Assembly: GCA_030684355.1 (NCBI GenBank)
Contig: JAUXTN010000254.1
Location: forward strand, 1 to 64,000
Direction: 5' to 3'
From: Pseudomonadota bacterium
GTDB taxonomy: Bacteria > Myxococcota_A > UBA796 > SXON01
DNA length: 64,000 nucleotides
Of the stretch, positions 25,464 through 34,641 are shown one piece after another; positions within the stretch are counted from its first letter, which is position 1; every line of letters begins with the position of its first letter. The notes beneath the pieces are model-generated. The model saw only the letters and a program-made list of their open reading frames with translations. It was not told the DNA's origin and did not search any database. The position numbers and the translations under genes were made by a program.

Positions 25464-27494
25464 TCAGAACGCGGTGCCCGGCACGCGCACGATGATGTCC
25501 AGGGAGTCGAGCAGGACGCTCGAGTCGCCGAGGATGTTCAGCGTGAGGCGGTAGAGCTGGTCCTCGGTCGTCGCCGCCACCGTTCCGCGGAAGGTGAGGG
25601 TGAAGTTGAGGATCGCGCCGGAGTCCTCGGCGCCCAGGCCCTCGTAGTAGGCCGGGTCGATCGCGGTGACGAAGCCGTAGGCGTCGCCGTCGACCGAGAG
25701 ATCGACGCGCGAGAAGCGCACGCTCGCGACGAGCTGCGTGATCGCCTCGACGACCGTGGTGCGGAACGCGGCGTTGCTGCCGGACCAGGTCTCGACGACC
25801 TCCTCGGCGGCCACGCCGTCTCCGTCCAGGTCGGCGAACGAGGACGTCGCCTGGGAGAACGTGATCATCTGCGGGTAGCCGGTCGTGCCGTTGACCGAAA
25901 CGCCCACGAAGTACGCGCCGATGTTCAGGAAGGCGCTCACGGCGTCGGACATGCCGGCGTCGATCGGGCAGCCGCCCGGCGTACGGTTGTAGTAGGTGTT
26001 CGCCGACTCGGGATCGCGCAGGTAGTTGTCGCTCGCGAGCACGACGACCGGGAGCGCGTACTCGCGGAAGCCGAAGCCGCCGACCGTGCCGCCGCCGATG
26101 GTGGCGCTGTCGTACTCGGAGCCGCCGGAGCCGCCGAAGGGATCCGCCGCGTCCGCCATGAACGGGTACACGTCCGTGGAGGTGTCGTAGGTCCCGTCGC
26201 AATCCTGGTCGTAGCCCGCGCCGCTGGCAGCCTGGTAGAGCGCCTCGGTGCCGGACTCGGGGCCGTCCGCGCCCGAGTGGGTGGACAACGCGGAGAGGGC
26301 GGTCTGCACGGCCGCGGAGTCCGTCGTGACCTGCTGGCGCAGGTAGAACGGCTTGTCCGTGCCCGGCGAGCCGAAGCTGCCGAACGCGTAGTCGTCGTGC
26401 CCGCCGACGCCGTACGCGGCGTCGGGGAGGACGGTCTGGAGGTCGGTGACGACCTGCGCGAACTCCGACGCCATCGCGGAGATCGTGCCGCCCATGGAGC
26501 CGGTCGTGTCGATGATGAACGCGATGTCGCCCATCTCGATGTTCAGCTCGAAGTCGAAGTTCTCCTCGACGGTCGTGCGCTCGGGCACCTCGACGTAGAT
26601 GCCGTCGATGACGCTGGTGGAGTCGAGCGGGTCGGTGCCGGCGGTGACCTCGCCGCCGTCCGAGAAGCCGTCGCCGTCGGTGTCGGAGTCGTAGGGGTCG
26701 GAGCCGAGCGCGACCTCGTCGGCGTCGGGGAGGCTGTCGCCGTCGGCGTCCACGTCGGCGTAGTCGTAGCGACCGTCGCTGTCGGTGTCGCGCGGCTCGA
26801 GGGCGGGGTTGCCGTCCGTGCCGCTCTCGTCGCGGTCGGAGAGGCCGTCGTTGTCGCTGTCGGTGTCGCGGAAGTCGGCGATGCCGTCCCCGTCGGTGTC
26901 CACGGGGTCGCTCGAGAAGTCGGTCGCGCCGCTCTCGTAGCCGTCCCCGATGCCGTCCCCGTCCGAGTCGTCGTCGAGGTAGTCGGCCGTGCCGTCCCCG
27001 TCGGTGTCGGTGGTGGCGCAGGCATCGACCTCGTCGGTGTCGAGGATGCCGTCGCCGTCGTTGTCGGGATCCTGGAAGTCGCGAATGTCGTCGCCGTCGC
27101 TGTCGATGGCGCCGCCCTCGCGATCCGTGCCGACGTAGCCGGACTCGGTGGCGTCCCCGATGCAGTTCCCGTCGGAGTCGTCGTCGAGGTAGTCGTAGAC
27201 GCCGTCCCCGTCGGAGTCGACCGGGAGGGTCGCCGGGTCCTCGTCGCCCGCCTCGATGATGTCGCGGATGGTGTCTCCGTCGGCGTCCTTGTCCTCGAAG
27301 TTCGCCTTGCCGTCCCCGTCGGCATCGTCGGTGCCTTCGTGGATGTCGAGGATGGTGTCCTCGTCGGCGTCATCCTGCACGACCGCGTCGGTGTCGGTGG
27401 ACGCGGTGTCCCCCGTGTCGTCCGCCGTGTCTTTCGCCGCGTCACAGCCCGTGAGGGCGAGCGCAAGGAGGAACGGAAGTGCGAGTCGCGTCAT
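25464..27494 (-). CDS. Lipoprotein with thrombospondin type-3 repeats and a VWA domain
   Basis: 676 residues. A signal peptide with lipobox LTGC leads to about seven calcium-binding TSP3 repeats of the form DxDGDG (residues about 55-275), then a von Willebrand A domain whose MIDAS motif is DTTGSMGG (about 345). Such proteins are cell-surface adhesins or matrix binders that need calcium and are common in marine and predatory deltaproteobacteria. ATG at 27494 is chosen because an upstream in-frame start would break the signal sequence. It is monocistronic, divergent from rlmE. The repeated Asp codons create low-complexity DNA (about 26700-27350). Ligand unknown. Confidence 0.88.
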   Translation of the reverse strand: MTRLALPFLLALALTGCDAAKDTADDTGDTASTDTDAVVQDDADEDTILDIHEGTDDADGDGKANFEDKDADGDTIRDIIEAGDEDPATLPVDSDGDGVYDYLDDDSDGNCIGDATESGYVGTDREGGAIDSDGDDIRDFQDPDNDGDGILDTDEVDACATTDTDGDGTADYLDDDSDGDGIGDGYESGATDFSSDPVDTDGDGIADFRDTDSDNDGLSDRDESGTDGNPALEPRDTDSDGRYDYADVDADGDSLPDADEVALGSDPYDSDTDGDGFSDGGEVTAGTDPLDSTSVIDGIYVEVPERTTVEENFDFELNIEMGDIAFIIDTTGSMGGTISAMASEFAQVVTDLQTVLPDAAYGVGGHDDYAFGSFGSPGTDKPFYLRQQVTTDSAAVQTALSALSTHSGADGPESGTEALYQAASGAGYDQDCDGTYDTSTDVYPFMADAADPFGGSGGSEYDSATIGGGTVGGFGFREYALPVVVLASDNYLRDPESANTYYNRTPGGCPIDAGMSDAVSAFLNIGAYFVGVSVNGTTGYPQMITFSQATSSFADLDGDGVAAEEVVETWSGSNAAFRTTVVEAITQLVASVRFSRVDLSVDGDAYGFVTAIDPAYYEGLGAEDSGAILNFTLTFRGTVAATTEDQLYRLTLNILGDSSVLLDSLDIIVRVPGTAF

Positions 27495-27569
27495 TATGCA
27501 CCTGGAGGTCCTTACGATAGACCACATCTCCCTCGCAGTGCTACCCCTTCGACAGGTTGAGGATCACAA

Positions 27570-28166
27570 ATGGGCTACGACCGCTCCGACTCCTGGACGA
27601 GACGGGCGAAGGCCGCCGGCTTTCCCGCGCGAAGCGTCTTCAAGCTAGAAGAGATCGACGAGCGCCACCATGTCGTCCCCTCCAGCGGCGTCGCGGTGGA
27701 CCTCGGATGCTTCCCCGGGAGCTGGAGCAAGTGGCTCCTCGGGCGCGGCGTACGGGTCGTCGGGGTGGACCTCAAGGCCCCCACGCTGCCGGGCGGGACC
27801 TGGATCGTGGGGTCGGTCCTCGAGGTCGAGGCGTCCACCCTGCGGGACGCCGCCGGCGGGCTGGCGCATCTCGTGGTGAGCGATCTCGCCCCGAACACGA
27901 GCGGCCAGCGCCTCGTCGACCACGTGCGGCAGATCGCGCTCGCGGACCGCGCCCTCGCCCTGGCCGTCGAGATCGGCCGCCCGGGCAGCAACTTCGTCTG
28001 CAAGGTCTTCGACGGCGAGGACGCCGGCGGCTTCGTCGAGCGGGTGCGCGCCGCGTACACGGACGTGAAGCGGCTCAAGCCCGACGCCACCCGCGGAAGC
28101 AGCGTGGAGTTCTTCGTCGTCGCGAAGGGGCTCCGCCCGCCGCGCCCGCCGGCCCCTCCGACCTGA
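27570..28166 (+). CDS. rlmE: 23S rRNA 2'-O-ribose U2552 methyltransferase-like (RrmJ/FtsJ)
   Basis: SAM-dependent methyltransferase of 198 residues, the usual RlmE length. SAM loop DLGCFPGSW at 44-52. The catalytic tetrad K-D-K-E is visible as Lys25 (SVFKLEE), Asp105 (SDLAPN), Lys145 (VCKVFDGE) and Glu180 (SSVEFF). Expected to modify U2552 of 23S rRNA in the assembling large subunit. A GAGGA sits about seven bases before the ATG. It converges on the following minus-strand gene with a 24-base tandem duplication between. Sibling FtsJ-like enzymes acting on other RNAs are possible but less likely. Confidence 0.9.
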   Translation: MGYDRSDSWTRRAKAAGFPARSVFKLEEIDERHHVVPSSGVAVDLGCFPGSWSKWLLGRGVRVVGVDLKAPTLPGGTWIVGSVLEVEASTLRDAAGGLAHLVVSDLAPNTSGQRLVDHVRQIALADRALALAVEIGRPGSNFVCKVFDGEDAGGFVERVRAAYTDVKRLKPDATRGSSVEFFVVAKGLRPPRPPAPPT

Positions 28167-28189
28167 GAGCCTGACCGGGGGGCGGGGAC

Positions 28190-28233
28190 CGTCACGGCGC
28201 CGGGGGCGGGGCCCGTCACGGCGCCGGGGGCGG
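28190..28233. repeat. 24-base tandem duplication at gene 3' end
   Basis: CGTCACGGCGCCGGGGGCGG occurs at 28190 and again at 28214, a 24-base unit with 20 identical bases. The second copy contains the stop codon of the minus-strand 28216 gene; the first lies just downstream, so the stop is duplicated. It looks like a recent slippage event. Confidence 0.75.
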
Positions 28234-29343
28234 CACCCGCGCCGTCATCATCGCGAAGAGGATGGCGTCCGCGAGGGGGGCGCCGCCGAGGGCCGCGCCG
28301 GACTTCCAGTGGCGCACGCCGTCGATGTCGACGGGCGTGCCCATCACGGTGGCGGTGCGCGTGAGCGCGGCGGCGGTCGCCAGGTCCCCGGCGGCGCGCG
28401 CCGCGCCGATCGCGAACCCGGTCGCGGAGACGCCGTACCCCGCGACGATCGGCCCGGAGTCGATGTCGCCCTTGCCGTCCCGCCCGACCGGGTATTCGCG
28501 CATGACGCCGAGGCCGCCGACCGTGTCGTAGAGCGCCGCGCGCCCGCCCCGGTAGAGCTCGGTCGCGAGGGCGGTGTCCCAGAAGGAGAGGAAGTACGCG
28601 GCGAGGAAGGTCCCCGAGCCCCGCGGCGCGTCCGCCGGGGCGCCGTCCCGCCACACGGACTGCACGAGGAGCCCGGCGTCGAGGTAGCGGGCCCGCAGCG
28701 TGGTGGTCCAGCCGTCGAGGAGCGCGCTGTGATCGGCGCCGGTGGCCCGGTCGTGGAGGCCGATGGACGCGATGCCGGCCGCCACGTCGACGGGGTAGCG
28801 CTCGGCCGGGTAGGTCTCGGGGAGGGAGGTCTCGTCGGCGGCGATCCGGCGGGCGAGGGCGTCGGTGAGGGCGTCGTTGACCGCCGCGTACCGCGAGTGC
28901 GGATCGAGCGAGCGGTGCACCGAGAGGACGAGGTTGGTGTAGCCGAGCCAGGCGGCGTGCCCGCGGTCCTCGGCGAGGGTGGCCAGCGGATCCGCGCCCC
29001 ACTTGCGGGTGTCGAACGCGCGCCCCTCCTCGGAGAGCATCATGTCGATGCACCGCTCGACGCGGGCGAGGTCGGCGGCGCGGGCCTCGGGGTGCGCCTC
29101 GGCGTGCTGCGCGAAGCCGAACGCGGCCATCTGGCAGGTGCCGAAGTGCCACTCCTCGTTGAAGAGGGCATGGCCCGTGGAGAAGCTGCCGGTGCCCACC
29201 CCGGGATCGACCCACTCGGCTACGCCGGCGGCCAGGCGGTCGTCGAGCGGCACCCCCTCCTCGCGCTCCGTCGCGAGCGCGAAGGGGGCGAGGAGCGCGG
29301 CGGCGAGGACCGCGACGAGGAGGACGCGACGGCGGGTGGGCAT
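28216..29343 (-). CDS. Exported helical protein of unknown function, possible alpha/alpha-barrel enzyme
   Basis: 375 residues with an N-terminal signal peptide (basic MPTRRR then a hydrophobic core ending near ALA). The mature part is a succession of helix pairs with conserved-looking motifs NEEWHFGTCQM, RKWGADPLATL and DSGPIVAGYGVSATGFA. The GP-GxGVSATGFA element recalls (alpha/alpha)6 barrel families such as linalool dehydratase/isomerase-like proteins, with low certainty. Cys, Asp and His residues in the first part could be catalytic. Probably periplasmic. It is separated by 103 bases from the aminopeptidase gene upstream on the same strand, so it is a separate unit or attenuated by a hairpin there. 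Confidence 0.7.
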   Translation of the reverse strand: MPTRRRVLLVAVLAAALLAPFALATEREEGVPLDDRLAAGVAEWVDPGVGTGSFSTGHALFNEEWHFGTCQMAAFGFAQHAEAHPEARAADLARVERCIDMMLSEEGRAFDTRKWGADPLATLAEDRGHAAWLGYTNLVLSVHRSLDPHSRYAAVNDALTDALARRIAADETSLPETYPAERYPVDVAAGIASIGLHDRATGADHSALLDGWTTTLRARYLDAGLLVQSVWRDGAPADAPRGSGTFLAAYFLSFWDTALATELYRGGRAALYDTVGGLGVMREYPVGRDGKGDIDSGPIVAGYGVSATGFAIGAARAAGDLATAAALTRTATVMGTPVDIDGVRHWKSGAALGGAPLADAILFAMMTARVPPPAP

Positions 29344-29398
29344 GCCACCAACATAGAAGGCGGCGAAGGAAGCCGCGCGTCGAGCGCGAGGCGGGAGC

Positions 29399-29436
29399 GG
29401 GGCGGGCTCGTGCAGCTCGTGTGCAGACCCCGCCCC
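29399..29436 (-). terminator. GC-rich hairpin after the aminopeptidase gene
   Basis: GGGGCGGG (29399) and CCCGCCCC (29429) form an eight-base stem with a 22-base loop between the pepA stop and the next minus-strand start. No T-run follows, so it may be a weak terminator or a 3' stability stem. Confidence 0.35.
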
Positions 29437-29446
29437 GGCGCGCTCG

Positions 29447-30919
29447 CTACTTCGCGGAGGAGTCGCCGATGCCCTCGACCCAGCGCGTCAGCGTGCGGAC
29501 CATCGTGCCCGTGCCGCCCGGGGCGTAGTGCATGAGCGCGGAGTCCAGGAAGGCCGGGCCCGCGATGTCGATGTGCGCCCAGTTCTCGAGCGTGGTGAAC
29601 TCGGCGAGGAAGAGGGCCGCCGTGATGCTGCCGCCCGCGCGGCCGCCCACGTTCTTGATGTCGCCCCACTCGGCCTTGATCTTGTCCTTGTAGAGGTCGG
29701 GCAGCGGCATGCGCCACACGCCTTCGCCGGCCTCGCCCGCGCGCGCCGCGAGCGTGGCGGCGAGCGCGTCGGAGCGGGTGTAGACCGCGGAGTACCAGTC
29801 CCCGAGGGCGACGACGGCGGCGCCGGTGAGGGTCGCGAGGTCCACCAGGGCGTCCGGCTTGAGCTCGGTGGCGTAGGTGAGGCAGTCGGCCAGCACGAGG
29901 CGCCCTTCGGCGTCGGTGTTGTGGATCTCGACCTTCTTGCCGTTGTACATCGTGAGGATGTCACCGAGCTTGTAGCTGGTGCCGCTCGGCATGTTCTCGA
30001 CGGCGCCGAAGATGGCGTCCACCCGGACGGCGGGCGCGAGGCCCGCGATCGCCTTCATCGCGCCGATGACCGCGGCGGCGCCGGCCATGTCGCAGCGCAT
30101 CGTCATCATGCCGTCGCTCGGCTTGAGCGAGAGGCCGCCGGAGTCGAACGTGACGCCCTTGCCGACCAGCGCGATGTGGCCCTTCGCCTCGCCGGCGGGG
30201 GTGTAGGTCATGTGCACGAAGCGCGGCGGGCGGGCCGAGCCCTTGCCGACGCCGTAGATGCCGCCCATGCCCTTCTCGCGGATGGCGGTCTCGTCGAGGA
30301 CGACGACCTTGACGCGGTCGGAGGCGAGGCCGAGCGCGACCTGGGCGAGGGACTCCGGGTAGATCGTGTCCGCGGGCTCGTTCACGAGGTCCCGGGCGAG
30401 CTCCTGGCCGGCCACGAGCGCGAGGGCGCGGGAGACGGCGTCCATGTCCTCGTTGACGCCCACGAACACCAGCGCGTCGGCGGGGGCCTTCCTGCCGGTG
30501 GACTTGTACTTGTCGAACTTGTAGTTGCCCTCGGCGAACGCCTCGATGGCGGCGCGGAGCTCGACGGTGTTCACGGTCGCGCCGGGGAAGGCGAGCGCCA
30601 CGGTCTTGGCGCCGCGCGCGCGGGCCTCCTTCCCGGCGATGCCCGCGGCGGCGCGGACATCGGCCACGGCGCCGGGGCCCGTGCCGACGAGCAGGATGCG
30701 CCCGGCGGCGATGCGGCCGTAAGTGGGGGCGCCGAGCGTGCTGGCGGGCTTGCCGGTGAACTCCTCGTCGGTCGCGACGGCGGCGAGCGCGGCGGCGAAG
30801 TCGCCCAGGTCGGCGAGGGTGGCCGCGACATCCGCGGAGGCGCTGACGGCGGGGACGCCGATCACGAGCAGGTCGGCTTTGGTCTGGGCGAGGGAGGAGG
30901 CGGCGAAGGCGACGCGCAT
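29447..30919 (-). CDS. pepA: Leucyl aminopeptidase, M17 family
   Basis: Zinc/manganese exopeptidase that removes N-terminal residues, cytoplasmic and usually hexameric; some homologues also bind DNA. 490 residues. The signature NTDAEGRL is near residue 333, with metal ligands in GKGVTFDSGGLSLKP (near 252-266) and the catalytic Lys and Arg in these stretches. ATG at 30919 is preferred over the GTG at 30925 because AGGA lies seven bases before it. The GTG would overlap the stop of the upstream pseudokinase gene, so the two are in any case coupled. It is downstream of a strong minus-strand promoter at 33011-33040. Confidence 0.93.
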   Translation of the reverse strand: MRVAFAASSLAQTKADLLVIGVPAVSASADVAATLADLGDFAAALAAVATDEEFTGKPASTLGAPTYGRIAAGRILLVGTGPGAVADVRAAAGIAGKEARARGAKTVALAFPGATVNTVELRAAIEAFAEGNYKFDKYKSTGRKAPADALVFVGVNEDMDAVSRALALVAGQELARDLVNEPADTIYPESLAQVALGLASDRVKVVVLDETAIREKGMGGIYGVGKGSARPPRFVHMTYTPAGEAKGHIALVGKGVTFDSGGLSLKPSDGMMTMRCDMAGAAAVIGAMKAIAGLAPAVRVDAIFGAVENMPSGTSYKLGDILTMYNGKKVEIHNTDAEGRLVLADCLTYATELKPDALVDLATLTGAAVVALGDWYSAVYTRSDALAATLAARAGEAGEGVWRMPLPDLYKDKIKAEWGDIKNVGGRAGGSITAALFLAEFTTLENWAHIDIAGPAFLDSALMHYAPGGTGTMVRTLTRWVEGIGDSSAK

Positions 30920-30921
30920 GG

Positions 30922-32988
30922 TCACTTCCTGAGCAAAAGGAACACGAGGAGGAGGACGAGGATGATGAGGCCGAGCCCCGCCATCACCGCGATGTAGGGG
31001 TCATTGCGGAGCTGGTGCCAGACGCGGGTGAGCGGGCTCGGCTCGGCGTCTTCGTCGGCGTAGGGGTTGGTTCCCTCCTCCTCGTTGTCGAGGTTCCGTG
31101 CCGCGCCGGGCGTCGGGAGCGCCTCCTGGCTCCAGTCCCGCGGCTTGTAGACCGGCTCGGGCGGCGGCGGGGGCGCCACGGGCGCGCTCGGGCGCATCGT
31201 GAGGACGGGGCGGGTGTCCCGCGCGGGAGCGGGCGGGAGGAGGTCGATCGGCTCGTCGTCCTCGTAGGTGGGCTCCACCTCGACCGCGGCGGCGGGGTAC
31301 GCGTGGGGCACCGAGAGGCGGGGCATCTCCACCGACATCGAGGGGCGAGCCGATTCGGGGGCGGACCGCTCGACGACCGGGCCGGTCCGCTCGGCCGGCG
31401 GGATGGGCAGCGGGACGGGCGCCGGCGCGTGCTGCACGCCGCTCACGGGCACGGCGGTGATCGACGGATCGTCGAACCCGTGGCGGTCCGTGCGCGACGG
31501 CGCGGGCGGCTTGGGGCCGGGGGTGTAGGGCGGCGGCGCGCCCATCGTAGGGAGGGCCTCGCCGCGATCCGGGCCGGCGGGGGAGGGGGTTCCCGTGCGG
31601 GTCGAGGCGCCGGGGAGCGCGACGTCGATGGGTTCGAGGCGCGGGGCCTGCTGCGTGACCGTGATGGGATCGGGCCGGAGCGGGAGGGGGCTCGCGACGG
31701 GCGGCTCGGCGCGCGGCACCCAGCCGGGGGCGGCGCGGACGTTGAACTCGGCCTCGGAGGTGACCGGGGGCTGCCCGGAGTCCCGGATCGCGAAGGCGAG
31801 GCGCGCGCGGTAACGGCCGGGGCCGAGGCCGCCGACGGTGAAGGCGAAGCGATACCGGCCGGAGGGGTGGCGGTCGACCGAGTAACCGAGGGCGAGCTCC
31901 TTCATGCGGAGGTCGCGGTCGAGGTCGAACATCGCGATGCCGACGCCGATCTCCTCCTGCCCCTCGACGCCCGCCGAGGTGCCCACGGTGGTCGTGAACG
32001 AGATGTCCTCGTCGGTGGTGAACCAGGGCTTCGCGGCCGTGCGGTCGAGCAGGACCTTCCCGACCGAGCTCACCTGCGGGCGGATGAGCTGCTGGATCTC
32101 CTCGAGCCGCGCCTGCAGCTCGTCGAGCCGCGGAAAGCGGTAGGGCGGGGAGGGGGTGGTCTCCCGGGACAGCGCGCGGGAGAGCAGCACGGCGACGCGC
32201 TCGGCGAGGCGGCCGTGGAAGCGCGGGTTCGAGTCCTCGAGCTTCATGCGCTCGACGACGTGGTCCTTCAGGGCCACCTGCGCGGCCTTGTCGAGCCCGG
32301 CGCGAGGCCAGGGCGGCGCGACCTGTCCGGACACGAGCCCGCGCCACAGGATCATGGCGAGCGCGTAGGTGTCGGTCCCCGGGCCCCACCCGGCGCTCGC
32401 CGCGTCGGAGAGCTCGGGCGGCAGGTAGGGCTGGCCGCCCGGGACCACGCTCGCGAGCCGCGCGAAGTGGCGCCGGACCGCGGGCGTGGCGATGTCGGAG
32501 AGGAAGATCTCGCCGCGCTCGTTGAACAGGATGTTCGAGGGGCGGAGACCGCCGTGCTGACCGGGCTCCCCGCCGAGCTCGCGCAGGAGCTTCGCCACCG
32601 CGAGCAGCGTGTCGATCAACGTGCCGATGGGGAGCGGCTCCGCCATGCGGCGCTCGAGCGTCTCCGGGAAGCGCGGGACGACGATGGCCGGCTGCCCGTC
32701 CGGCAGCGTGAAGCGGTGCTCCACGCGCGGGAGGAAGGGGTGCTGGGCCTGCTCGTAGAACCGGGCTTCTTCCAGGAGGGCTTCGCGACAAGCGGCGAAG
32801 AACGCCTCGGCTCCGGGAATCTCCCCGCGGAAGTCGTCCGGGGCCAGCGGCGTCTTCAGGACGTGCTGCGACTCGTCCGAGTCCCGGCGAACAACGTAGG
32901 ACTTCCCCCACAGGCCGCGTCCGAGGAGCTGGCCGAGCTGGTAGCTGTTGCCCTGCCCGTCGCGGACGGATTCGCCAGTCTTGATCAA
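30922..32988 (-). CDS. Tail-anchored Hanks-type pseudokinase
   Basis: 688 residues. The kinase fold is recognisable: Gly-loop LGRGLWGKS (22-30), VLKTPL with Lys45, but the catalytic loop is HGGLRPSN (145-152) where the family has HRDLKPxN, so Asp is missing, and DFG is changed to SDIA (164-167). It is probably catalytically dead, acting in binding. A middle region of beta-like character (about 320-420) and a Pro-rich linker follow. The last 24 residues (YIAVMAGLGL...) form one transmembrane helix with a Lys end, so the protein hangs in the inner membrane from its C-terminus. Start TTG at 32988 follows AGGA; no other in-frame start is near. The coupled neighbour is an aminopeptidase. Confidence 0.87.
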   Translation of the reverse strand: MIKTGESVRDGQGNSYQLGQLLGRGLWGKSYVVRRDSDESQHVLKTPLAPDDFRGEIPGAEAFFAACREALLEEARFYEQAQHPFLPRVEHRFTLPDGQPAIVVPRFPETLERRMAEPLPIGTLIDTLLAVAKLLRELGGEPGQHGGLRPSNILFNERGEIFLSDIATPAVRRHFARLASVVPGGQPYLPPELSDAASAGWGPGTDTYALAMILWRGLVSGQVAPPWPRAGLDKAAQVALKDHVVERMKLEDSNPRFHGRLAERVAVLLSRALSRETTPSPPYRFPRLDELQARLEEIQQLIRPQVSSVGKVLLDRTAAKPWFTTDEDISFTTTVGTSAGVEGQEEIGVGIAMFDLDRDLRMKELALGYSVDRHPSGRYRFAFTVGGLGPGRYRARLAFAIRDSGQPPVTSEAEFNVRAAPGWVPRAEPPVASPLPLRPDPITVTQQAPRLEPIDVALPGASTRTGTPSPAGPDRGEALPTMGAPPPYTPGPKPPAPSRTDRHGFDDPSITAVPVSGVQHAPAPVPLPIPPAERTGPVVERSAPESARPSMSVEMPRLSVPHAYPAAAVEVEPTYEDDEPIDLLPPAPARDTRPVLTMRPSAPVAPPPPPEPVYKPRDWSQEALPTPGAARNLDNEEEGTNPYADEDAEPSPLTRVWHQLRNDPYIAVMAGLGLIILVLLLVFLLLRK

Positions 32989-33010
32989 GGTTGGGGGTCC
33001 TAAGGCCGGC

Positions 33011-33040
33011 TAAGTATCGGTCGCGGCGGGGGCGTGTCAA
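33011..33040 (-). promoter_or_regulatory. Sigma70 promoter for the pseudokinase-pepA operon
   Basis: On the minus strand TTGACA (33040-33035), an 18-base spacer and TACTTA (33016-33011) precede the TTG start at 32988 by about 22 bases. The -35 is perfect consensus, strong for a genome this GC-rich. Confidence 0.62.
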
Positions 33041-33066
33041 CGCGACGCGTGCGATAGTCGGGAGCC

Positions 33067-34641
33067 GTGGTCTACCCCCCTTCCGGAAACGGCCCGTATC
33101 GGCTCCTGCGCGCGGTGAACGGGCGCGCCGTCAGGGCGTTCGAGTCCGCCTGCGCCGCGCCGGAAGAGGCCCAGCAGGGGCGGCTCGCCGCGCTGCTCGA
33201 GGGGCTGCGCGGCACGGACTTCGGCGCGGCCCACGATCTCGGCGGCAACGGGACGATCGAGGCGTGGCGCGCGGCGGTCCCGGTGCGGACCCACGCGGAG
33301 CACGCCCCCTGGCTCGATCGGGTGGCCGCGGGGGAGAACTCCGTCCTCACCCGGGCGCCGGTCCGCTCGCTGCTGGAGACCAGCGGGACGACCGGCCGGC
33401 CGAAGTGGCTCCCCGTCACCGACCCGTGGGCGCGCACCGTCGCGGACGCCCAGACCTTGTGGGTGCTCGCGCTCTTGCGTGACGACGAGGGGCTCGCCTC
33501 TGGCAAGGCCCTCTCCGTCGTGAGCCCCGCCGAGCACCTCCGCTCTCCGGGCGGGCTCGCCGTCGGAAGCAACACCGGGCGCATGTTCCTCGCGCAGCCC
33601 TGGTGGGTGCGGTGGCGCGCGCCGGTGCCGTACGCGGTCTACTGCATCGAGGACCCCTCCGTCCGCGCCTACTGCGTGCTCCGGCACGCCCTCGGCCAGC
33701 CCGTCACGAGCTGGACGACCGCCAACCCCTCGACGATCCTCCTCTATTGCCGACGCCTCCGCGAGTGGTGGGAGGATCTCCGCGCGGACGCCGCCGATGG
33801 CACGCTCGCCCGCGGTCCCGCCGCCTCCCTCCCGGCCCACCTGCGGACGTCCCTCGCGAGGGGCCTCGGGCGCGTGCGGCTCGGGGAAGAACCTCTGCCT
33901 TCGAAGGTGTGGAATCTCCGCCGCATCAACTGCTGGATGGGCGGGTCCGCGCCCTTCTTCCTCTCGCGCCTCGCCGCCGCGCTCGGCGCCGACGTGCCGA
34001 CGCGGGAGGTCGGCGTCAACGCCTCCGAGGGCTACTTTGCCATCCCGGTGGATGACGGGGCGCCGGTGGCGTGGCTCGGCGGGCACCTCCTGGAGTTCGT
34101 CGGCGACGACGACGTGCCGCGGATGTCCTGGGAGGTCGAGGAGGGGCGCGAGTACCGACTGGTCGTGAGCACCGAGGCGGGGCTCTACCGCTATGATCTC
34201 GGGGATGTCGTGCGGATCACGGGGTGGTATGCGCGGGCGCCCCGGATGGTGTTCGTCCGCAAGGCCGGCAACGTGCTCAACGCGATGGGGGAGAAGGTGA
34301 CGGAAGACCAGGTCGTGAGCGCCGCGCGCGGGGCGTTCCCGAGCGCCATCGGCGTGTCCGTGAGCATCGGCTGGGGCGAGGTGCCCGTCCTGCGCGTCGC
34401 GGTGGAGGGGGTGGCGGAGGTTGCGCTCGATCGGTTCGACCGCGCGCTCCGCGAGGCCAACGTCGAGTACGACGGGCGGCGGGCCAGCGGGCGCATGGGG
34501 CCGCCGGCCGCCACGATCGTGGGGGCGGGCGCGTTCGCGGCGTGGCGGGAGGCGCGGGTGCGCGCCGGCGCGCCGGACGCCCAGGTGAAGGACCCCATCG
34601 TGCTCGACGCCGACAAGTGGGACACCCTGGTGGCCCGATGA
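33067..34641 (+). CDS. GH3-family acyl-adenylating enzyme (auxin-responsive GH3-like)
   Basis: Acyl-adenylate-forming enzyme of the GH3 branch of the ANL superfamily, 524 residues, which activates a carboxylic acid with ATP and usually joins it to an amino group. The phosphate loop TSGTTGRPKWLPV is near residue 105 and the family motif YRYDLGDVV near 378, with GNVLNAMGEKVTED near 400. Plant GH3 enzymes conjugate hormones, but bacterial homologues occur in natural-product clusters. GTG at 33067. It is the first gene of a coupled set with the glycosyltransferase (ATGA overlap) and the DUF2079 gene, suggesting modification of a lipid or glycolipid. It stands divergent to the kinase gene. Confidence 0.84.
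   Translation: MVYPPSGNGPYRLLRAVNGRAVRAFESACAAPEEAQQGRLAALLEGLRGTDFGAAHDLGGNGTIEAWRAAVPVRTHAEHAPWLDRVAAGENSVLTRAPVRSLLETSGTTGRPKWLPVTDPWARTVADAQTLWVLALLRDDEGLASGKALSVVSPAEHLRSPGGLAVGSNTGRMFLAQPWWVRWRAPVPYAVYCIEDPSVRAYCVLRHALGQPVTSWTTANPSTILLYCRRLREWWEDLRADAADGTLARGPAASLPAHLRTSLARGLGRVRLGEEPLPSKVWNLRRINCWMGGSAPFFLSRLAAALGADVPTREVGVNASEGYFAIPVDDGAPVAWLGGHLLEFVGDDDVPRMSWEVEEGREYRLVVSTEAGLYRYDLGDVVRITGWYARAPRMVFVRKAGNVLNAMGEKVTEDQVVSAARGAFPSAIGVSVSIGWGEVPVLRVAVEGVAEVALDRFDRALREANVEYDGRRASGRMGPPAATIVGAGAFAAWREARVRAGAPDAQVKDPIVLDADKWDTLVAR

Noticed and set aside
26640..27400. Possible DNA tandem repeat array
   Set aside because: The repeats correspond to Asp-rich calcium-binding protein repeats (TSP3), not to a CRISPR or DNA satellite; spacing varies at codon level.
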